The notes under the pieces were generated by a model. The model had not been told where the DNA came from, did not search any database, and saw only the letters and a program-made list of their open reading frames with translations. Positions 8,676 through 19,258 of a DNA stretch of 64,000 nucleotides are shown piece by piece. Positions within the stretch are counted from its first letter, which is position 1. The number at the start of each line of letters is the position of its first letter. Both the position numbers and the translations under genes were made by a program. This stretch comes from Methylobacter sp. KS41 (lineage in GTDB: Bacteria; Pseudomonadota; Gammaproteobacteria; Methylococcales; Methylomonadaceae), in NCBI GenBank assembly GCA_002862125.1, contig PHSP01000001.1, positions 1,708,501-1,772,500 on the forward strand. The letters are read 5' to 3'.

Positions 8676-9371
8676 CTATTTTCCTTTGTCAATCCCGGCC
8701 TGGGATGCGTGTAAACCCACCAAACGGCTGATCATAATGGCTAAATAAAGCTGCCCGATGATGGCCTCAAGTATCGATAAAGCCCGTGCAGGTCTGGATA
8801 CGGCAAGGATATCGCCATAACCAACCGTGGTTAGAGTCACAAAACTGTAGTAATAGAAATCCCACAGTACTTCGACCCGCTTCTCAGCAGCTTTGAAAGA
8901 GTCTGGATGGAGGCTTTCCACCAAGTAATAGGCATAAGCCCATAACATTCCAAGCAGGATATAGGTGCAAGCTGCCGCCATTATCAAGTCTATCGTCACT
9001 TCATTTTCTTTCTCGATATGCGTCCCGATCATGAACAGCATTTGAATAAGAAAAATCGCGCTCAGCCCCATCTGAACTTTTTCCAGAACTTGAATATGCA
9101 GTATGTAATGGATAAAAGCCAGGATGATGATGGAGCTAGCAAGCAGCAAAGAAATCCGGAGTTGCCTGGGTTGTCCGCTTATCGCATGGAGGCCGGCCAT
9201 CAAGGCGCTGGCAAAGAAAATATCCGTGCATACGTCCGCCCAAATGCGCGTTCCAATCCAATCATCCAGGAGTGGCCGCACGCCTATTATCATCATAAGC
9301 GACCACAGAAGAAATCGAAACCGGCCAATTTCGTGGCGGCCGATTCGAACTGTCGGCTTTCTATACATCAC
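8676..9371 (-). CDS. two-pore-helix potassium channel protein
   Basis: A 231-residue membrane protein with about six hydrophobic segments (around 20-36, 50-62, 72-92, 103-117, 128-150, 195-215). The K+ selectivity filter TTVGYGD (181-187) lies in the P-loop between the last two helices, as in the Ion_trans_2 family. No C-terminal RCK/TrkA domain follows, so gating by nucleotides is unlikely. It would let potassium pass through the inner membrane. It converges on the transketolase gene and shares its terminator. Confidence 0.85.
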   Translation of the reverse strand: MMYRKPTVRIGRHEIGRFRFLLWSLMMIIGVRPLLDDWIGTRIWADVCTDIFFASALMAGLHAISGQPRQLRISLLLASSIIILAFIHYILHIQVLEKVQMGLSAIFLIQMLFMIGTHIEKENEVTIDLIMAAACTYILLGMLWAYAYYLVESLHPDSFKAAEKRVEVLWDFYYYSFVTLTTVGYGDILAVSRPARALSILEAIIGQLYLAIMISRLVGLHASQAGIDKGK

Positions 9372-9600
9372 AAAAGCCGGCGAGGGATAACAAACACTTT
9401 AGCAATCTGGAAGCCGTCATTTATTAGCCTTGGTCTGATTCCGGTAATTCGAATTACTTAAGATACCATTAAAGACTCTTAATTTGTGCTTCACGCATAG
9501 CCTTTTTAAGCGCTTACGGAACAATATAATATATACCCGGAGACCCCTCCGCCGCCAAATATTTTGTAGAAAGCTATAACTCGCTTAATTCACAGTAGAT

Positions 9601-10428
9601 TTAGTGATTACCCCAATCTACCCAGCCCATTTGCGCGGAGATTAGCACAATCAGGCCGAAAGCAATGCGATACCAGGCAAACACGGTAAAATCGTGTCTG
9701 CTGATAAAGCGTATTAAGCCGCGTATGGCAAAAAATGCGCTGATAAACGATACCGTGCCGCCGACGGCAAACAAAGCGATATCGTCTGCACTGAACAAGT
9801 CGCGGCTCTTGTAAACATCGTACAAAGTTGCGGCGAACATGGTGGGAATAGCGAGGAAAAATGAAAACTCGGTTGCAGCACGGCGGGAGAGGCCGAAAAA
9901 CAGGCCGCCGATGATGGTTGCGCCTGATCGTGAAGTGCCGGGAATCATGGCCAACGCTTGTGCAAAACCGACTTTTAAGGCATCGCGCCAGGTTATGTCA
10001 TCGACCGATTCGGCATTAATGACATGCTCGCGACGTTCCGCCCACAAAATCAGCAAACCGCCGATGATAAATGCCGAGGCGACAACCATGGGATTGAACA
10101 GATAGGCTTTAATCTGTTTTAAAAACAGAAACCCCAATATTGCAGCCGGCAGGAACGCAACTATCAGATTGATTGCCAATCGCTGAGACAGCGGCTCGAA
10201 AGTTATGCTGATCAGCGCATGCCCCAAGCGTGCTCGATATTCCCAAACTACCGCTAGAATCGCTGCAAACTGAATTGCAATTTCAAACACCTTGCCTTTA
10301 TCGTCGTTAAAGCCAAGCAACTGGCCGGTCAAAATCAAATGCCCGGTAGACGAGACTGGAAGAAATTCGGTCAAACCCTCGACGATGCCTAGTATAATCG
10401 CATCCAGCAACAATGTTGAATCACCCAT
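9601..10428 (-). CDS. uppP: undecaprenyl-diphosphatase
   Basis: A 275-residue polytopic membrane protein that recycles undecaprenyl pyrophosphate to the monophosphate for peptidoglycan and other wall polymers. The two family motifs are present: [17 protein letters not shown] near the N-terminus (about 17-33) and [13 protein letters not shown] (about 163-175), whose Glu, Ser and Arg form the active site. Length and hydrophobic profile are normal for UppP/BacA. It stands alone, with 229 bases behind it and 232 bases before rho. Confidence 0.95.
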   Translation of the reverse strand: MGDSTLLLDAIILGIVEGLTEFLPVSSTGHLILTGQLLGFNDDKGKVFEIAIQFAAILAVVWEYRARLGHALISITFEPLSQRLAINLIVAFLPAAILGFLFLKQIKAYLFNPMVVASAFIIGGLLILWAERREHVINAESVDDITWRDALKVGFAQALAMIPGTSRSGATIIGGLFFGLSRRAATEFSFFLAIPTMFAATLYDVYKSRDLFSADDIALFAVGGTVSFISAFFAIRGLIRFISRHDFTVFAWYRIAFGLIVLISAQMGWVDWGNH

Positions 10429-10660
10429 ATATTGATTTTTATTATGTTTTTAGCGCTAAGAGAAACGTCACAACCGTGCTTGAAAAGTGAAGTGACCGTG
10501 AATGTATTCAGTATTTTTTCATAACACAAGAAAAACCGCAAAGACTAGGAAGACACGAAGTTTTCAAAATCGAGTATTTAAATCCATTCCTGTACTTTAT
10601 GCAGGCAAATTTCCGGTTTTTGAGCGCCGTTAAATAATTAGGGGAAGAATATAAGTTCTT

Positions 10661-11917
10661 TTAACGCTTCATTGAATCAAAAAATTCAGCGTTGGTTTTG
10701 AAGTCTTTAAGTTTTCCAATCAGGAATTCAGACGCGGCTGTTTCATCCATGGGCTGAAGAATTTTGCGCAATATCCAGGTTTTTTGCAGGTTATCGGGGT
10801 CAACCAGATATTCTTCCCGGCGGGTTCCGGAACGGTTGATATTGATCGCGGGATAAATCCGTTTTTCAGCAATTTTACGATCCAGATGCAATTCCATGTT
10901 GCCGGTTCCTTTGAACTCCTCATAAATAACCTCATCCATCCTTGAGCCGGTATCAACCAACGCAGTGGCTATAATGGTTAAACTGCCGCCTTCTTCGATA
11001 TTACGGGCTGCGCCGAAGAAGCGTTTGGGCTTTTCCAGGGCATTCGCATCAACGCCGCCAGTCAATATCTTGCCCGAAGAAGGCACAACGGTATTATAAG
11101 CTCTAGCCAAGCGGGTAATTGAATCTAACAAAATTACTACATCGTGTTTATGTTCAACCAGCCGCCGCGCCTTTTCGATAACCATCTCGGCTACCTGTAC
11201 GTGGCGTGTTGCCGGTTCGTCAAAGGTGCTGGAAATCACTTCACCGCGTACGCATCGCTCCATTTCGGTTACTTCTTCGGGACGTTCATCGATTAACAAT
11301 ACTATGAGGTAACACTCGGGGTTCTTTTCGGCAATTGCTTGCGCCAGGCTTTGCAGAATCATGGTTTTACCGGCTTTTGGCGGCGACACGATCAAACCGC
11401 GCTGGCCTTTACCGATGGGGGCGATTAAATCTATTATTCTTCCGGTTAAATCTTCGCTGGTGCCGTTGCCTTGTTCAAGAACAAACCGTTGTTTGGCAAA
11501 GAGAGGGGTCAGGTTTGAAAAGGTGATTTTATTTTTGGTATTTTCCGGCGGCTCAAAATTGATCTGATCAACTTTGAGCATTGCAAAATAGCGCTCATTA
11601 TCCTTGGGCGGTCTGATCTTGCCGCTAATTGTATCGCCAGTCTTTAGAGAAAATCGTCTGATTTGACTTGGCGAGACATAAATATCGTCCGGACCCGCTA
11701 AATAAGAGCAACCTGGGGTTCGTAAAAAACCAAAACCATCTTGTAAAATTTCCAGAACGCCATCACCGGAAATATCGTCACCGGCTTTTGCCTGTTTTTT
11801 AAGGATGGCAAAAATCAAATCCTGCTTACGCGATCTGGCGACATTTTCTAGCCCAAGGGACTCGGCGATTTCAATAACTTCACTGATTTGTTTAAGTTTT
11901 AACTCGGTAAGATTCAT
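10661..11917 (-). CDS. rho: transcription termination factor Rho
   Basis: A 418-residue Rho, almost the length of the E. coli protein. It has the N-terminal RNA-binding OB fold ([16 protein letters not shown]), the P-loop SPPKAGKTM, the Walker B segment [16 protein letters not shown], the Q-loop and the R-loop [21 protein letters not shown]. It forms the hexameric RNA translocase that ends transcription and silences foreign DNA. trxA lies 186 bases upstream on the same strand, the order seen in E. coli and many relatives. No insertion or loss in the core is seen. Confidence 0.98.
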   Translation of the reverse strand: MNLTELKLKQISEVIEIAESLGLENVARSRKQDLIFAILKKQAKAGDDISGDGVLEILQDGFGFLRTPGCSYLAGPDDIYVSPSQIRRFSLKTGDTISGKIRPPKDNERYFAMLKVDQINFEPPENTKNKITFSNLTPLFAKQRFVLEQGNGTSEDLTGRIIDLIAPIGKGQRGLIVSPPKAGKTMILQSLAQAIAEKNPECYLIVLLIDERPEEVTEMERCVRGEVISSTFDEPATRHVQVAEMVIEKARRLVEHKHDVVILLDSITRLARAYNTVVPSSGKILTGGVDANALEKPKRFFGAARNIEEGGSLTIIATALVDTGSRMDEVIYEEFKGTGNMELHLDRKIAEKRIYPAININRSGTRREEYLVDPDNLQKTWILRKILQPMDETAASEFLIGKLKDFKTNAEFFDSMKR

Positions 11918-12058
11918 AAAAAAGGTAACTCGAAGAAAAGTAGCTAGGGCGCAATACCGTAACGACCGGGATAGGATTTAGAATTCAGGGGTGTAGTTTA
12001 TCGGATGATATGATTGAGTGCGCACGACCATCGCACTTGGCAAGTATAACGCATGCAC

Positions 12059-12093
12059 CCGGACCCGTCCAACTTTTATGACAGGTCCGGGCG
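12059..12093 (-). promoter_or_regulatory. inverted repeat in the trxA-rho spacer
   Basis: CCCGGACC (about 12059) and GGTCCGGG (about 12086) form an 8-bp perfect stem with a loop of about 19 bases, located right after the trxA stop and in the rho leader. The T-rich tract expected for an intrinsic terminator is missing. It may be an attenuator or a processing hairpin; rho is known to control its own leader in E. coli, but I infer nothing firm. Confidence 0.4.
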
Positions 12094-12103
12094 AGGGGCG
12101 GGC

Positions 12104-12430
12104 TTATAGGTTGCTATCAATAAACTTGGCAAGTTCTGATTTTGTCAATGCACCTACTTTAGTGGCTTCCACTTCGCCATTCTTGAATAGCATCAGCGTA
12201 GGAATCCCGCGCACCCCGTAGTGCTGGGGAGTCTGTGGATTTTCATCTATGTTTATTTTAACAACTGTCAATTTCCCGGCATACTCTTCGGCAACAGCGT
12301 CAAGAACCGGTGCAATCATTTTGCAAGGTCCGCACCATTCAGCCCAATAGTCAACCAGCACAGGACCGTCAGCGTTGATAACAGTTTCGTTAAATTCACT
12401 ATCACTCACATGAAGGACTGAATCGCTCAC
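12104..12430 (-). CDS. trxA: thioredoxin 1
   Basis: A 108-residue thioredoxin with the redox motif WCGPCK (32-37), buried D27 in LVDYWA and the cis-proline loop RGIPTLMLF. It reduces cytoplasmic disulfides, with thioredoxin reductase as electron donor. Length and order are typical. The divergent neighbour is rhlB, the same arrangement as in E. coli, which confirms orthology and the gammaproteobacterial origin of this segment. Confidence 0.98.
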   Translation of the reverse strand: MSDSVLHVSDSEFNETVINADGPVLVDYWAEWCGPCKMIAPVLDAVAEEYAGKLTVVKINIDENPQTPQHYGVRGIPTLMLFKNGEVEATKVGALTKSELAKFIDSNL

Positions 12431-12531
12431 ACTATTTCTCCAAGAATTTAAAAAAATAAAACTATAGGAGGGATGGAGCTTCTAGTCAATCAATTTCAAC
12501 CAATTTGATTTTTACGTTATGCTATTACGCT

Positions 12532-13794
12532 ATGAACAATACCCATTTAACAGAAACTCGCTTCAGCAATCTTGAATTGTCTGATTCTATCCTGCACGGA
12601 TTAAACGATGCGGGCTTTAATCATTGCACGCCGATTCAGGATAGGGCTTTGCCCTTATTGCTGCGTGGCAAGGATCTTGCCGGACAAGCGCAAACCGGGA
12701 CGGGAAAAACCGCCGCCTTTTTACTGGCTACTTTTCAGCGCTTGATCAATGATGAAAGTGAGCTGATTAAAAATCCAAGAGCTGTCATTCTCGCGCCGAC
12801 GCGTGAGTTAGCGATTCAAATTCATAAGGATGCCTTGCTCTTGGGCAAGCATCTCGAGTTAAAATTCGCGCTGATATACGGCGGCACTGACTATCAAAAA
12901 CAGCTGGTTTCAATAAAATCCAATATTGATATTATCATCGGCACACCGGGCCGTATTATTGACTTTTACAGGCAAAACGCTTTCACGCTGGACAATGTGC
13001 AGGTGACGGTGATGGATGAAGCTGACCGTATGTTTGACTTGGGCTTTATCAAAGACATACGTTATTTACTCAGACGCATGCCCGCGCCTGATCAGCGTCT
13101 AAATATGCTGTTTTCCGCAACGTTATCCTATAAAGTGACCGAACTGGCTTATGAACACATGAATAATCCGGTATTGATTCGCATCGAAACCGAAGAAGTC
13201 ACCTCTAAAGCCATACTGCAAAGCGCGTATTGTCCGGCTAACGAACAAAAAATTCCGTTGCTGGTAGGTTTGTTGAATCACTACCAGCCGCAGCGCAGCA
13301 TAGTTTTTGTTAATACCAAACGCAGTGCCGAACAACTGGATGACACGCTGAATGTAAACGGCTATAAAACCGCCGCCCTCAGCGGCGATGTTCCTCAAGA
13401 TAAACGCCAGCGGCTATTGAATGATTTTCAGGAAAACAAAATCACCCTCCTGATTGCTACCGATGTTGCCGCCAGAGGTCTTCATATTCCCGACGTGTCC
13501 CATGTCATAAATTTTGATTTGCCGCAGGATGTGGAAGATTATGTCCATAGAATAGGCCGTACCGCCCGTTTTGGCGCCAGCGGCGAAGCCATCAGTTTTA
13601 TCTGCGAACAATACGCCTATTCCATGCCGGATATTGAAAATTATATTGATCAAAAAATTCCTGTTAAAGCCATCACTGCCGATCTTTTAGCTGATATTAA
13701 AACGCCGGAAAAAAGACCGCCAAAGCCTAAAACCGGCTATCAAGGCAAACGTCCCGGTCAAGACAGAAGCCGCAAGCCTAGAGTCCGCTCATAA
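12532..13794 (+). CDS. rhlB: ATP-dependent RNA helicase RhlB
   Basis: A 420-residue DEAD-box helicase. Motifs in order: Q motif (CTPIQ), motif I AQTGTGKT (53-60), motif II DEAD (162-165), motif III SAT and motif VI HRIGRTARFG. The start was set at 12532 because the N-terminus MNNTHLTETRFSNL lines up with E. coli RhlB (MSKTHLTEQKFSD); an upstream in-frame TTG at 12505 would add nine residues. The basic C-terminal tail (RPPKPKTG...RKPRVRS) is typical of degradosome RhlB. Its 3' end overlaps the convergent yrfG by 17 bases. Confidence 0.93.
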   Translation: MNNTHLTETRFSNLELSDSILHGLNDAGFNHCTPIQDRALPLLLRGKDLAGQAQTGTGKTAAFLLATFQRLINDESELIKNPRAVILAPTRELAIQIHKDALLLGKHLELKFALIYGGTDYQKQLVSIKSNIDIIIGTPGRIIDFYRQNAFTLDNVQVTVMDEADRMFDLGFIKDIRYLLRRMPAPDQRLNMLFSATLSYKVTELAYEHMNNPVLIRIETEEVTSKAILQSAYCPANEQKIPLLVGLLNHYQPQRSIVFVNTKRSAEQLDDTLNVNGYKTAALSGDVPQDKRQRLLNDFQENKITLLIATDVAARGLHIPDVSHVINFDLPQDVEDYVHRIGRTARFGASGEAISFICEQYAYSMPDIENYIDQKIPVKAITADLLADIKTPEKRPPKPKTGYQGKRPGQDRSRKPRVRS

Positions 13795-14434
13795 GCTCCC
13801 GGAAGTCCTCAATAGCCGGGTAGCCGCCCGTGTTTTTTTTAGGCTGTTTGCTATCGGGTTTACTGACGGAAATCAAATGCGACAGACCGAATTGCCTGGC
13901 TGAATCCAATACCGCCAAACTGTCATCTATCAACACCGTGGTCTCTTTATCAAACGGCTCCAGTTGCTGCAATAAGCCCCAAAAACCGGCATGCTCTTTA
14001 GGAACTCCCAAATCATGAGAGCTGATAATCCCATCGAAAAACGGCTGCAAACAGGTTTTTTCCATTTTTATCCCCAAACTGCCGCGATGCGCATTAGTAA
14101 CCAGCAGAACCTTTTGTGTAGATCGCTGAAGTTTTTCCAAAAACTCGGCGACATGCGGCAATACCGTAATTAACCCTGAAATTTCTGCTTTTAATCCGGC
14201 AATGTCCAGCTGTAAAACCTCGCTCCAGTAATCAAGACAATACCACTCGAGCTTGCCTTCCATGCTTTTAAAACGCGGTTCCAGCTGTTGTTTAGCAACA
14301 GCGGGTGATAACCCTTGTTTTTCCGCGAATTTTAGCGGCACGAATTCTTTCCAGAAATGGTTATCAAAATTTAAATCCAGCAAGGTGCCGTCCATATCCA
14401 ATAAAACTGTATCAATTTTTTTCCAATCAATCAT
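13778..14434 (-). CDS. yrfG: HAD-type GMP/IMP nucleotidase
   Basis: A 218-residue HAD hydrolase. Motif I DMDGTLLDL holds the nucleophile D13 and acid D15; motif II is VTNAH, motif III K in VPKEH and motif IV IDDS. The N-terminal half, including DNHFW and WYCLDYWSE, strongly resembles E. coli YrfG, a purine nucleotidase. It would dephosphorylate GMP or IMP in the cytoplasm. It is divergent from nudE with 43 bases between the starts, and the pair also lies near each other in E. coli. Confidence 0.88.
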   Translation of the reverse strand: MIDWKKIDTVLLDMDGTLLDLNFDNHFWKEFVPLKFAEKQGLSPAVAKQQLEPRFKSMEGKLEWYCLDYWSEVLQLDIAGLKAEISGLITVLPHVAEFLEKLQRSTQKVLLVTNAHRGSLGIKMEKTCLQPFFDGIISSHDLGVPKEHAGFWGLLQQLEPFDKETTVLIDDSLAVLDSARQFGLSHLISVSKPDSKQPKKNTGGYPAIEDFRELMSGL

Positions 14435-14477
14435 GATAGTGCGTTATATTTAATAAAATTGCGCATAAAATATCACA

Positions 14478-15026
14478 ATGCCTGAAAAACCAATCATCCT
14501 TAACAGAACCACCATTGCTAAAAGCCGTTTATTCCACATTGAATCACTGGATATAAAATTTAGCAATGGCGAACTACGCAATTACGAGCGTTTGGCTCGC
14601 AGTAATCCTGGCGGCGCGGTGCTGATAGTACCCATGCTGGATGTTGAAACGGTGTTATTAATCAGAGAATACTCCGCTGGCGTTCATCGTTATGAAGTTG
14701 GCTTGCCAAAAGGCAGAACCGATGCCGGTGAATCATTTCTGGAAGCCGCCAACAGAGAACTTAAAGAAGAAGCGGGCTTCGGAGCGCGAAAGCTGCATCA
14801 CTTGAGTACTTTCTCACTGGCGCCGTCCTACCTTGAGCATACTACGGAGATTATCATCGCTCAGGATTTATATGCCGAAAAACTACCCGGCGATGAGCCG
14901 GAAGAACTGGAAGTAATTCCATGGAAACTAACAAATATCAATGAGTTGCTTCTCACTGGCGAATGTACGGAAGCGCGTTCAATTGCAGCATTATTTATGG
15001 CCATGGAATATCTTAAAACACTCTAA
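14478..15026 (+). CDS. nudE: ADP compounds hydrolase NudE
   Basis: A 182-residue Nudix hydrolase. The Nudix box runs from G79 to G100 (GRTDAGE, then ANRELKEEAG), with the metal-binding glutamates E94, E97 and E98. N-terminal similarity (KPIILNRTTIAKSRLFHIESLDIKFSNGE, described by short segments only) and the neighbour yrfG both point to NudE, which cleaves ADP-ribose, NADH and diadenosine polyphosphates. The short divergent spacer with yrfG suggests a shared promoter region. Confidence 0.9.
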   Translation: MPEKPIILNRTTIAKSRLFHIESLDIKFSNGELRNYERLARSNPGGAVLIVPMLDVETVLLIREYSAGVHRYEVGLPKGRTDAGESFLEAANRELKEEAGFGARKLHHLSTFSLAPSYLEHTTEIIIAQDLYAEKLPGDEPEELEVIPWKLTNINELLLTGECTEARSIAALFMAMEYLKTL

Positions 15027-15062
15027 AGCAATGCCTCAGAGTGCATAAAAAGCAGATGCTTT

Positions 15063-15683
15063 CTAATTTTCTTCGCAACTAAAGTGATTTTTATAATCCT
15101 CCAGCGAGCGTCTGATGACTTCATGCGCTTCATCCCGGCCATACACATTGGTTATTTCACAAATACTCTTTTCGCTCGGAAGATGCTTATAGGTTAGAAA
15201 ATAATGTTTAAGGCGATTTATATAAGACTCGGGGCAATCCGACACATCGTTCCATTGCCGGTAAAATTCGTCGCCCTTCATCACTGCAATGATTTTATCG
15301 TCTGCTTCGCCGCCATCCAGCAAACGAAAGCCGCCGATAGGAATCGCCTGTAAAAGAATATCGCCATGCGTTACGCTTCGTTCGCTCAAAACGCAAATAT
15401 CCAGCGGATCGCCATCTCCTTTGATAACTTCTTTTCCCGATTTCAATGCGGCATATTCAGCGACTCTTTCAGCGCAATAGGTTTGCGGTATAAATCCATA
15501 AAGCGTAGGAATCATATTGGAAAACTTTTGAGGCCTGTCAATTTTAAGATAACCGGTTTCCTTATCGATTTCGTATTTAACGGTATCGGAAGGGACGATT
15601 TCGATAAATGCCGTGACAATAGCCGGTGTATCTTTTCCGGGATTAATGCCATGCCAGGGATGCGCTTTGTGTTGTATATTCAT
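15063..15683 (-). CDS. ppa: inorganic pyrophosphatase, family I
   Basis: A 206-residue soluble pyrophosphatase. The signature DGDPLDI (90-96) carries the three metal-binding aspartates D90, D92 and D95, and the segment ILLQAIPIGGFRLLDGGEADDKIIAV is typical of the family. It is about 30 residues longer than E. coli Ppa, like many proteins of this branch. It pulls biosynthetic reactions forward by removing PPi. Convergent with nudE; thyA lies 37 bases upstream on the same strand and may be co-transcribed. Confidence 0.93.
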   Translation of the reverse strand: MNIQHKAHPWHGINPGKDTPAIVTAFIEIVPSDTVKYEIDKETGYLKIDRPQKFSNMIPTLYGFIPQTYCAERVAEYAALKSGKEVIKGDGDPLDICVLSERSVTHGDILLQAIPIGGFRLLDGGEADDKIIAVMKGDEFYRQWNDVSDCPESYINRLKHYFLTYKHLPSEKSICEITNVYGRDEAHEVIRRSLEDYKNHFSCEEN

Positions 15684-15720
15684 TCTTTGAGAGCTCGTTT
15701 AACTAAAATAAGGTATGTCA

Positions 15721-16554
15721 CTAGACAGAAATAGGCGCTTTGATATGTTCATGCGCCTGATAACCGGCACAATAAAAATCTTCATACTGGTAATCGAATA
15801 TTGATTCCGGTCTGCGATTTATTGTTAAGGCCGGCAATGGATTGGGTTTACGGGTTAATTGCAATTTAGCCTGCTCCTGATGATTCAGATATAAATGGAC
15901 ATCGCCGCCTGTCCAGATCAAATCACCCGCTTTCAAATCGCATTGCTGGGCTGCCATGTGCGTCAGCAATGCATAACTGGCGATATTAAACGGCAACCCT
16001 AAAAACGTGTCGCAGCTGCGCTGATAGAGCTGACATGACAGTTTGCCATCGGCAACATAAAACTGAAAAAATGCATGGCAGGGAGCCAAGGCCATTTTAC
16101 CTTGCGCTACATTCTGTTGCGGACTTATGCTTTCATCGGGCAAATCGGCGACGTTCCAGGCAGATACAATAATACGCCGGCTATCTGGCGATTTTTTAAG
16201 CTGTTCAATGACCTGCTGAATCTGGTCAATATGACGGCCATCCGGTGCCGGCCATGAGCGCCACTGATGTCCATAAACAGGACCTAACTCGCCCTGTTCG
16301 TTAGCCCATTCATTCCAGATATTGACATTATGTTCCTGTAAAAAGCTAAGATTGGTCTCGCCTTTTAAAAACCATAATAATTCATAAATAATGGATTTTA
16401 AATGAACCTTCTTGGTGGTGATCAGAGGAAAACCCTGCTCCAAAGGGAAGCGCATCTGATGCCCAAAAATGGATAACGTGCCGCTACCGGTTCTATCGCC
16501 TTTCAAGGTTCCTTCGGTGAGTATTTTATCGAGTAATTCTAAATAGTGCTTCAT
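15721..16554 (-). CDS. thyA: thymidylate synthase
   Basis: A 277-residue ThyA making dTMP from dUMP and methylene-tetrahydrofolate. Seen are R21 in GDRTG, the [12 protein letters not shown] segment, catalytic C159 in [10 protein letters not shown] and the [18 protein letters not shown] motif. Start chosen at [10 protein letters not shown], which matches the E. coli N-terminus; the frame also allows 22 more residues from 16620. Compared with E. coli it has an insertion of roughly a dozen residues (about 139-152) shortly before the catalytic cysteine. In many gammaproteobacteria lgt lies directly upstream; here about 6.5 kb of restriction genes separate them. Confidence 0.96.
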   Translation of the reverse strand: MKHYLELLDKILTEGTLKGDRTGSGTLSIFGHQMRFPLEQGFPLITTKKVHLKSIIYELLWFLKGETNLSFLQEHNVNIWNEWANEQGELGPVYGHQWRSWPAPDGRHIDQIQQVIEQLKKSPDSRRIIVSAWNVADLPDESISPQQNVAQGKMALAPCHAFFQFYVADGKLSCQLYQRSCDTFLGLPFNIASYALLTHMAAQQCDLKAGDLIWTGGDVHLYLNHQEQAKLQLTRKPNPLPALTINRRPESIFDYQYEDFYCAGYQAHEHIKAPISV

Positions 16555-16654
16555 GCGATTTTTTCGTCTATACGGATTTAAAAATAGTTCTAACGTTCTT
16601 TTAACAAGCCAAACAGGCATTGCCAGTTTGGTATAAGAAAGGGTGCATACGGAA

Positions 16655-18595
16655 TTATTCCTCTGTCATCAAACCCCGTAAATTGTTCATAGCCTTTGCT
16701 ACAATCTGCCCTTGCACATTGATATTGTCGATAATCTCCAGCACAGTGCGGATATCACTAATCGCTTTAACATTGGGATTAACGGCTTTCAGATCATAAA
16801 CCGCCGCATCAATATCAGACGCCTTGGTTTGCGCCTCGCGCATGGCTTTTTCTTTAGCTTTGATTGCCTCTTCGATAGCCGATATTTTTTCCTTGTCGGC
16901 CTTATCCTTTTTCAGCGCTTTCAATTGCTCTTTCAGCGGCAGCAATGCTTCAGTGAGATTTTTAACCTCTTCGAGAAACGGCTGCATGTCCGCCTGAGCC
17001 TTTGCACGACGGGCGGCAAAATCCACTGTCCAGGAAAATTCGCTATCTGCTTCAGGAGTTCCGTGCTTGCTAAGCAACCTCGCTATCGAAGGAAAGGGTT
17101 TGCCCTGATTGCACTCCTGTTCCAACCACTCAGCGGTTAACGGCCTCGGCAAATCGGCATCATCTAAGATCCCGCCTTGCTTATCAAAGCCAAAATACGC
17201 CAATGTCGTCGGTGTTTTCTTGCCCACTTTAATTTGCGACAAATCGTAATACCAAATGCGTTCGGTTTTTTTGCCCTTGGTAAAAAACAGCAAATTGGTT
17301 TTGACACCGGCCCCCGCCGTTGAAAACACACCGCCGGGCAAACTGATGATGCACCACAAATCGCATTCATCGACCAGCTTGCGCTTGGTTTCGACAAAAG
17401 CGCTCTCATTGGTTCGGAACAACAAACCTTCATCCAGAACGATGCCGCAACGCCCGCCCGCTTTGCCGTCCATCGGCATTTTCAGGTCGGCCAAAATATG
17501 TTGCAGAAACAAAACCTGAGTCGAACCGGTTTCGAAGCTGTAATTCTTTTGCGCATCCGTGCCTTCCTTGCCGCCGAACGGCGGATTGGTCAGAATCACA
17601 TCGAAGGTCGGTGGGGCTTGCTCAAACAATCCGGCATAAGTAGGCCGGTTGGTTAGGGTATTGCCGTGCCACAAATTCGGCTGGTCTATACCGTGCAGGA
17701 TCAAATTGGCTAAAGCGATAGGAAAAACCAGGTTCTCTTTTTCCCGCCCGAAAAAAGTATCGTGTTTCAACACATCCAACATCGTCGCGGCGGGCGCATT
17801 ACCCAAGTTCCGGCTGATATGCTCAAACGCCACCGCCAAAAACCCGCCGGTGCCGCAACATGGATCGTAAACCGTTTCCCCGGCTTGCGGATCGAGAATA
17901 TGCACCATGCCCCGGATGACTTCGCGCGGCGTGAAAAACTGGCCGCCGTCGGAATTTTTCTCGCCCATTTTCAACAGCAAATCTTCATAGACTTGCGACA
18001 AGGTAAAAAAATGGGTGTCGTCAATATGGTCGATATGGATTTCATGCACCTTGTCGAGAATATCGCGCAGATTGGTTTCGCTATCGACCCGCACTTTTTC
18101 CACCGCCGTCATAATCCGGCCGATCACCCGCTGCTTGCGGCTGGCATTGCTATTGGGCAACTGGGTGTTAGGATCGACATCCAAACTGTGCAAATGCGGC
18201 AGCAGTTCGTTGTTGATAAACTCGAACAGCTTGCCGTCGCCCGCTGCATAAAGCTCCTTGCGCTTCCAACCGATAGCTTGCTCTCCCGTCTCTTCCTGAT
18301 CGGCAAACGGCGCTGCCCAATCCTGCCAGCGGTACGGTGCAGTCAAGGCCGGTGTGTAATCGTTACCCAACGCTTCGGCTTCTTCCCGCGCCTTTTGCTC
18401 CTGAGCATCCAGAATGCGCAAAAACAGAATCCAGGTCAATTCCGGCACATACTGCAAAGCGCTCGCGCAATTGGAGCGGCGCATCACGTCGCAAATGGCT
18501 TTAACGAATGAGGATAACGATTGCGTGGAAGCGATGGACTTGGGCGATTTGCCTTTTTTCGCTGATTTCGATATGTTGCTTGGTTTGTTGATCAT
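16655..18595 (-). CDS. hsdM: type I restriction-modification methyltransferase subunit
   Basis: A 646-residue HsdM. Residues 1-180 form the HsdM N-terminal helical domain, the S-adenosylmethionine motif I is DPCCGTGG (244-251), and the N6-adenine catalytic motif is NPPF (337-340). A lysine/glutamate-rich coiled coil (about 545-605) near the C-terminus is the usual contact with HsdS. It modifies the target sequence as M2S1 and cleaves it as part of R2M2S1. It lies downstream of hsdR, hsdS and an inserted REP-associated transposase gene. It has no close upstream gene now, so it may need its own promoter in the 165-base spacer, which carries a REP palindrome. Confidence 0.95.
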   Translation of the reverse strand: MINKPSNISKSAKKGKSPKSIASTQSLSSFVKAICDVMRRSNCASALQYVPELTWILFLRILDAQEQKAREEAEALGNDYTPALTAPYRWQDWAAPFADQEETGEQAIGWKRKELYAAGDGKLFEFINNELLPHLHSLDVDPNTQLPNSNASRKQRVIGRIMTAVEKVRVDSETNLRDILDKVHEIHIDHIDDTHFFTLSQVYEDLLLKMGEKNSDGGQFFTPREVIRGMVHILDPQAGETVYDPCCGTGGFLAVAFEHISRNLGNAPAATMLDVLKHDTFFGREKENLVFPIALANLILHGIDQPNLWHGNTLTNRPTYAGLFEQAPPTFDVILTNPPFGGKEGTDAQKNYSFETGSTQVLFLQHILADLKMPMDGKAGGRCGIVLDEGLLFRTNESAFVETKRKLVDECDLWCIISLPGGVFSTAGAGVKTNLLFFTKGKKTERIWYYDLSQIKVGKKTPTTLAYFGFDKQGGILDDADLPRPLTAEWLEQECNQGKPFPSIARLLSKHGTPEADSEFSWTVDFAARRAKAQADMQPFLEEVKNLTEALLPLKEQLKALKKDKADKEKISAIEEAIKAKEKAMREAQTKASDIDAAVYDLKAVNPNVKAISDIRTVLEIIDNINVQGQIVAKAMNNLRGLMTEE

Positions 18596-18610
18596 ATTTC
18601 ATTACATTTT

Positions 18611-18633
18611 GTAGGAGCGGGCCATGCCCGCGA
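18611..18633 (+). repeat. REP palindrome (single)
   Basis: GTAGGAGCGGGCCATGCCCGCGA: a GTAGGAG head followed by the CGGGC-CATG-CCCG stem. The same unit occurs four more times at 19222, 19267, 19881 and 19926. It lies in the leader of hsdM, 16 bases from its start codon, and could affect hsdM mRNA or be bound by the RAYT protein encoded next door. Confidence 0.85.
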
Positions 18634-18760
18634 AAAGCTTTCTTGCCACCTCAGATAACCTGAAATCCGGGGGCTAGTATCTTGCGCCTGAACCGATTTC
18701 GACCATTGTGAGGACATCCTCAAAATGGTCCAACCACCTGATTACTGCTGCAGCGAACAA

Positions 18761-19258
18761 TCAAACCCAAATCGCGTTCCAAAACGGATAATCTCCTACC
18801 CGATGAACCAGCCCCGCCCGCAAAGGATTGGCAATAATGTATCGAGCGATATTGAGTAAATCCTCCTCGGCGCGTAAGCCGTGATCATGATACCCCGGTT
18901 CCCAGAGCGTCCCGCTACGTTCAAGAACGCGATTAGCCAATCTTGAACTGGACGATTTCAGTCGATTGACGACAATACTTAAGCTATCTTGCATGCCCAA
19001 ACCGACAAGCCAGTGCGCATGATCCGGCATCAGAACCCAAGCGAGCATTCGGGCATCGCCAAGCACTTCATTGTTTTCAAAGCACCGAGCCGCGGCGCAA
19101 CCCGCGTAAAATTCATCAAAAAAACCTTGCCGATTAAGCGTTGTAGTGGTTATCAGATAAACTTGGTTGGGCAAAGACACCCGTCCCTTGCGCAATGCCT
19201 GATGTCCGGGTCGATTTTTTTGTAGGAACGGGCCATGTCCGCGAATAAGGCTAGGCAT
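18761..19258 (-). CDS. REP-associated tyrosine transposase (RAYT)
   Basis: A 165-residue Y1 HUH nuclease of the RAYT group. The metal-binding HUH pair is H80 and H82 in MPDHAHWLV, and the catalytic tyrosine is probably Y140 in ARYIIANPLRAGLV, the hallmark of these proteins. The segment HQALRKGRVSLPNQVYLITTTT is the usual RAYT N-terminus. RAYTs bind and cleave REP palindromes and are thought to spread them. The gene is flanked by such REPs. The start at 19258 lies inside the REP pair, so the first 20 residues would be encoded by repeat sequence; the true start is uncertain. It interrupts the hsdS-hsdM order. Confidence 0.88.
   Translation of the reverse strand: MPSLIRGHGPFLQKNRPGHQALRKGRVSLPNQVYLITTTTLNRQGFFDEFYAGCAAARCFENNEVLGDARMLAWVLMPDHAHWLVGLGMQDSLSIVVNRLKSSSSRLANRVLERSGTLWEPGYHDHGLRAEEDLLNIARYIIANPLRAGLVHRVGDYPFWNAIWV

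Noticed and set aside
17762-18511. 249-codon plus-strand frame opposite hsdM
   Set aside because: Shadow of the hsdM codons on the other strand; hsdM carries clear motifs I and IV.
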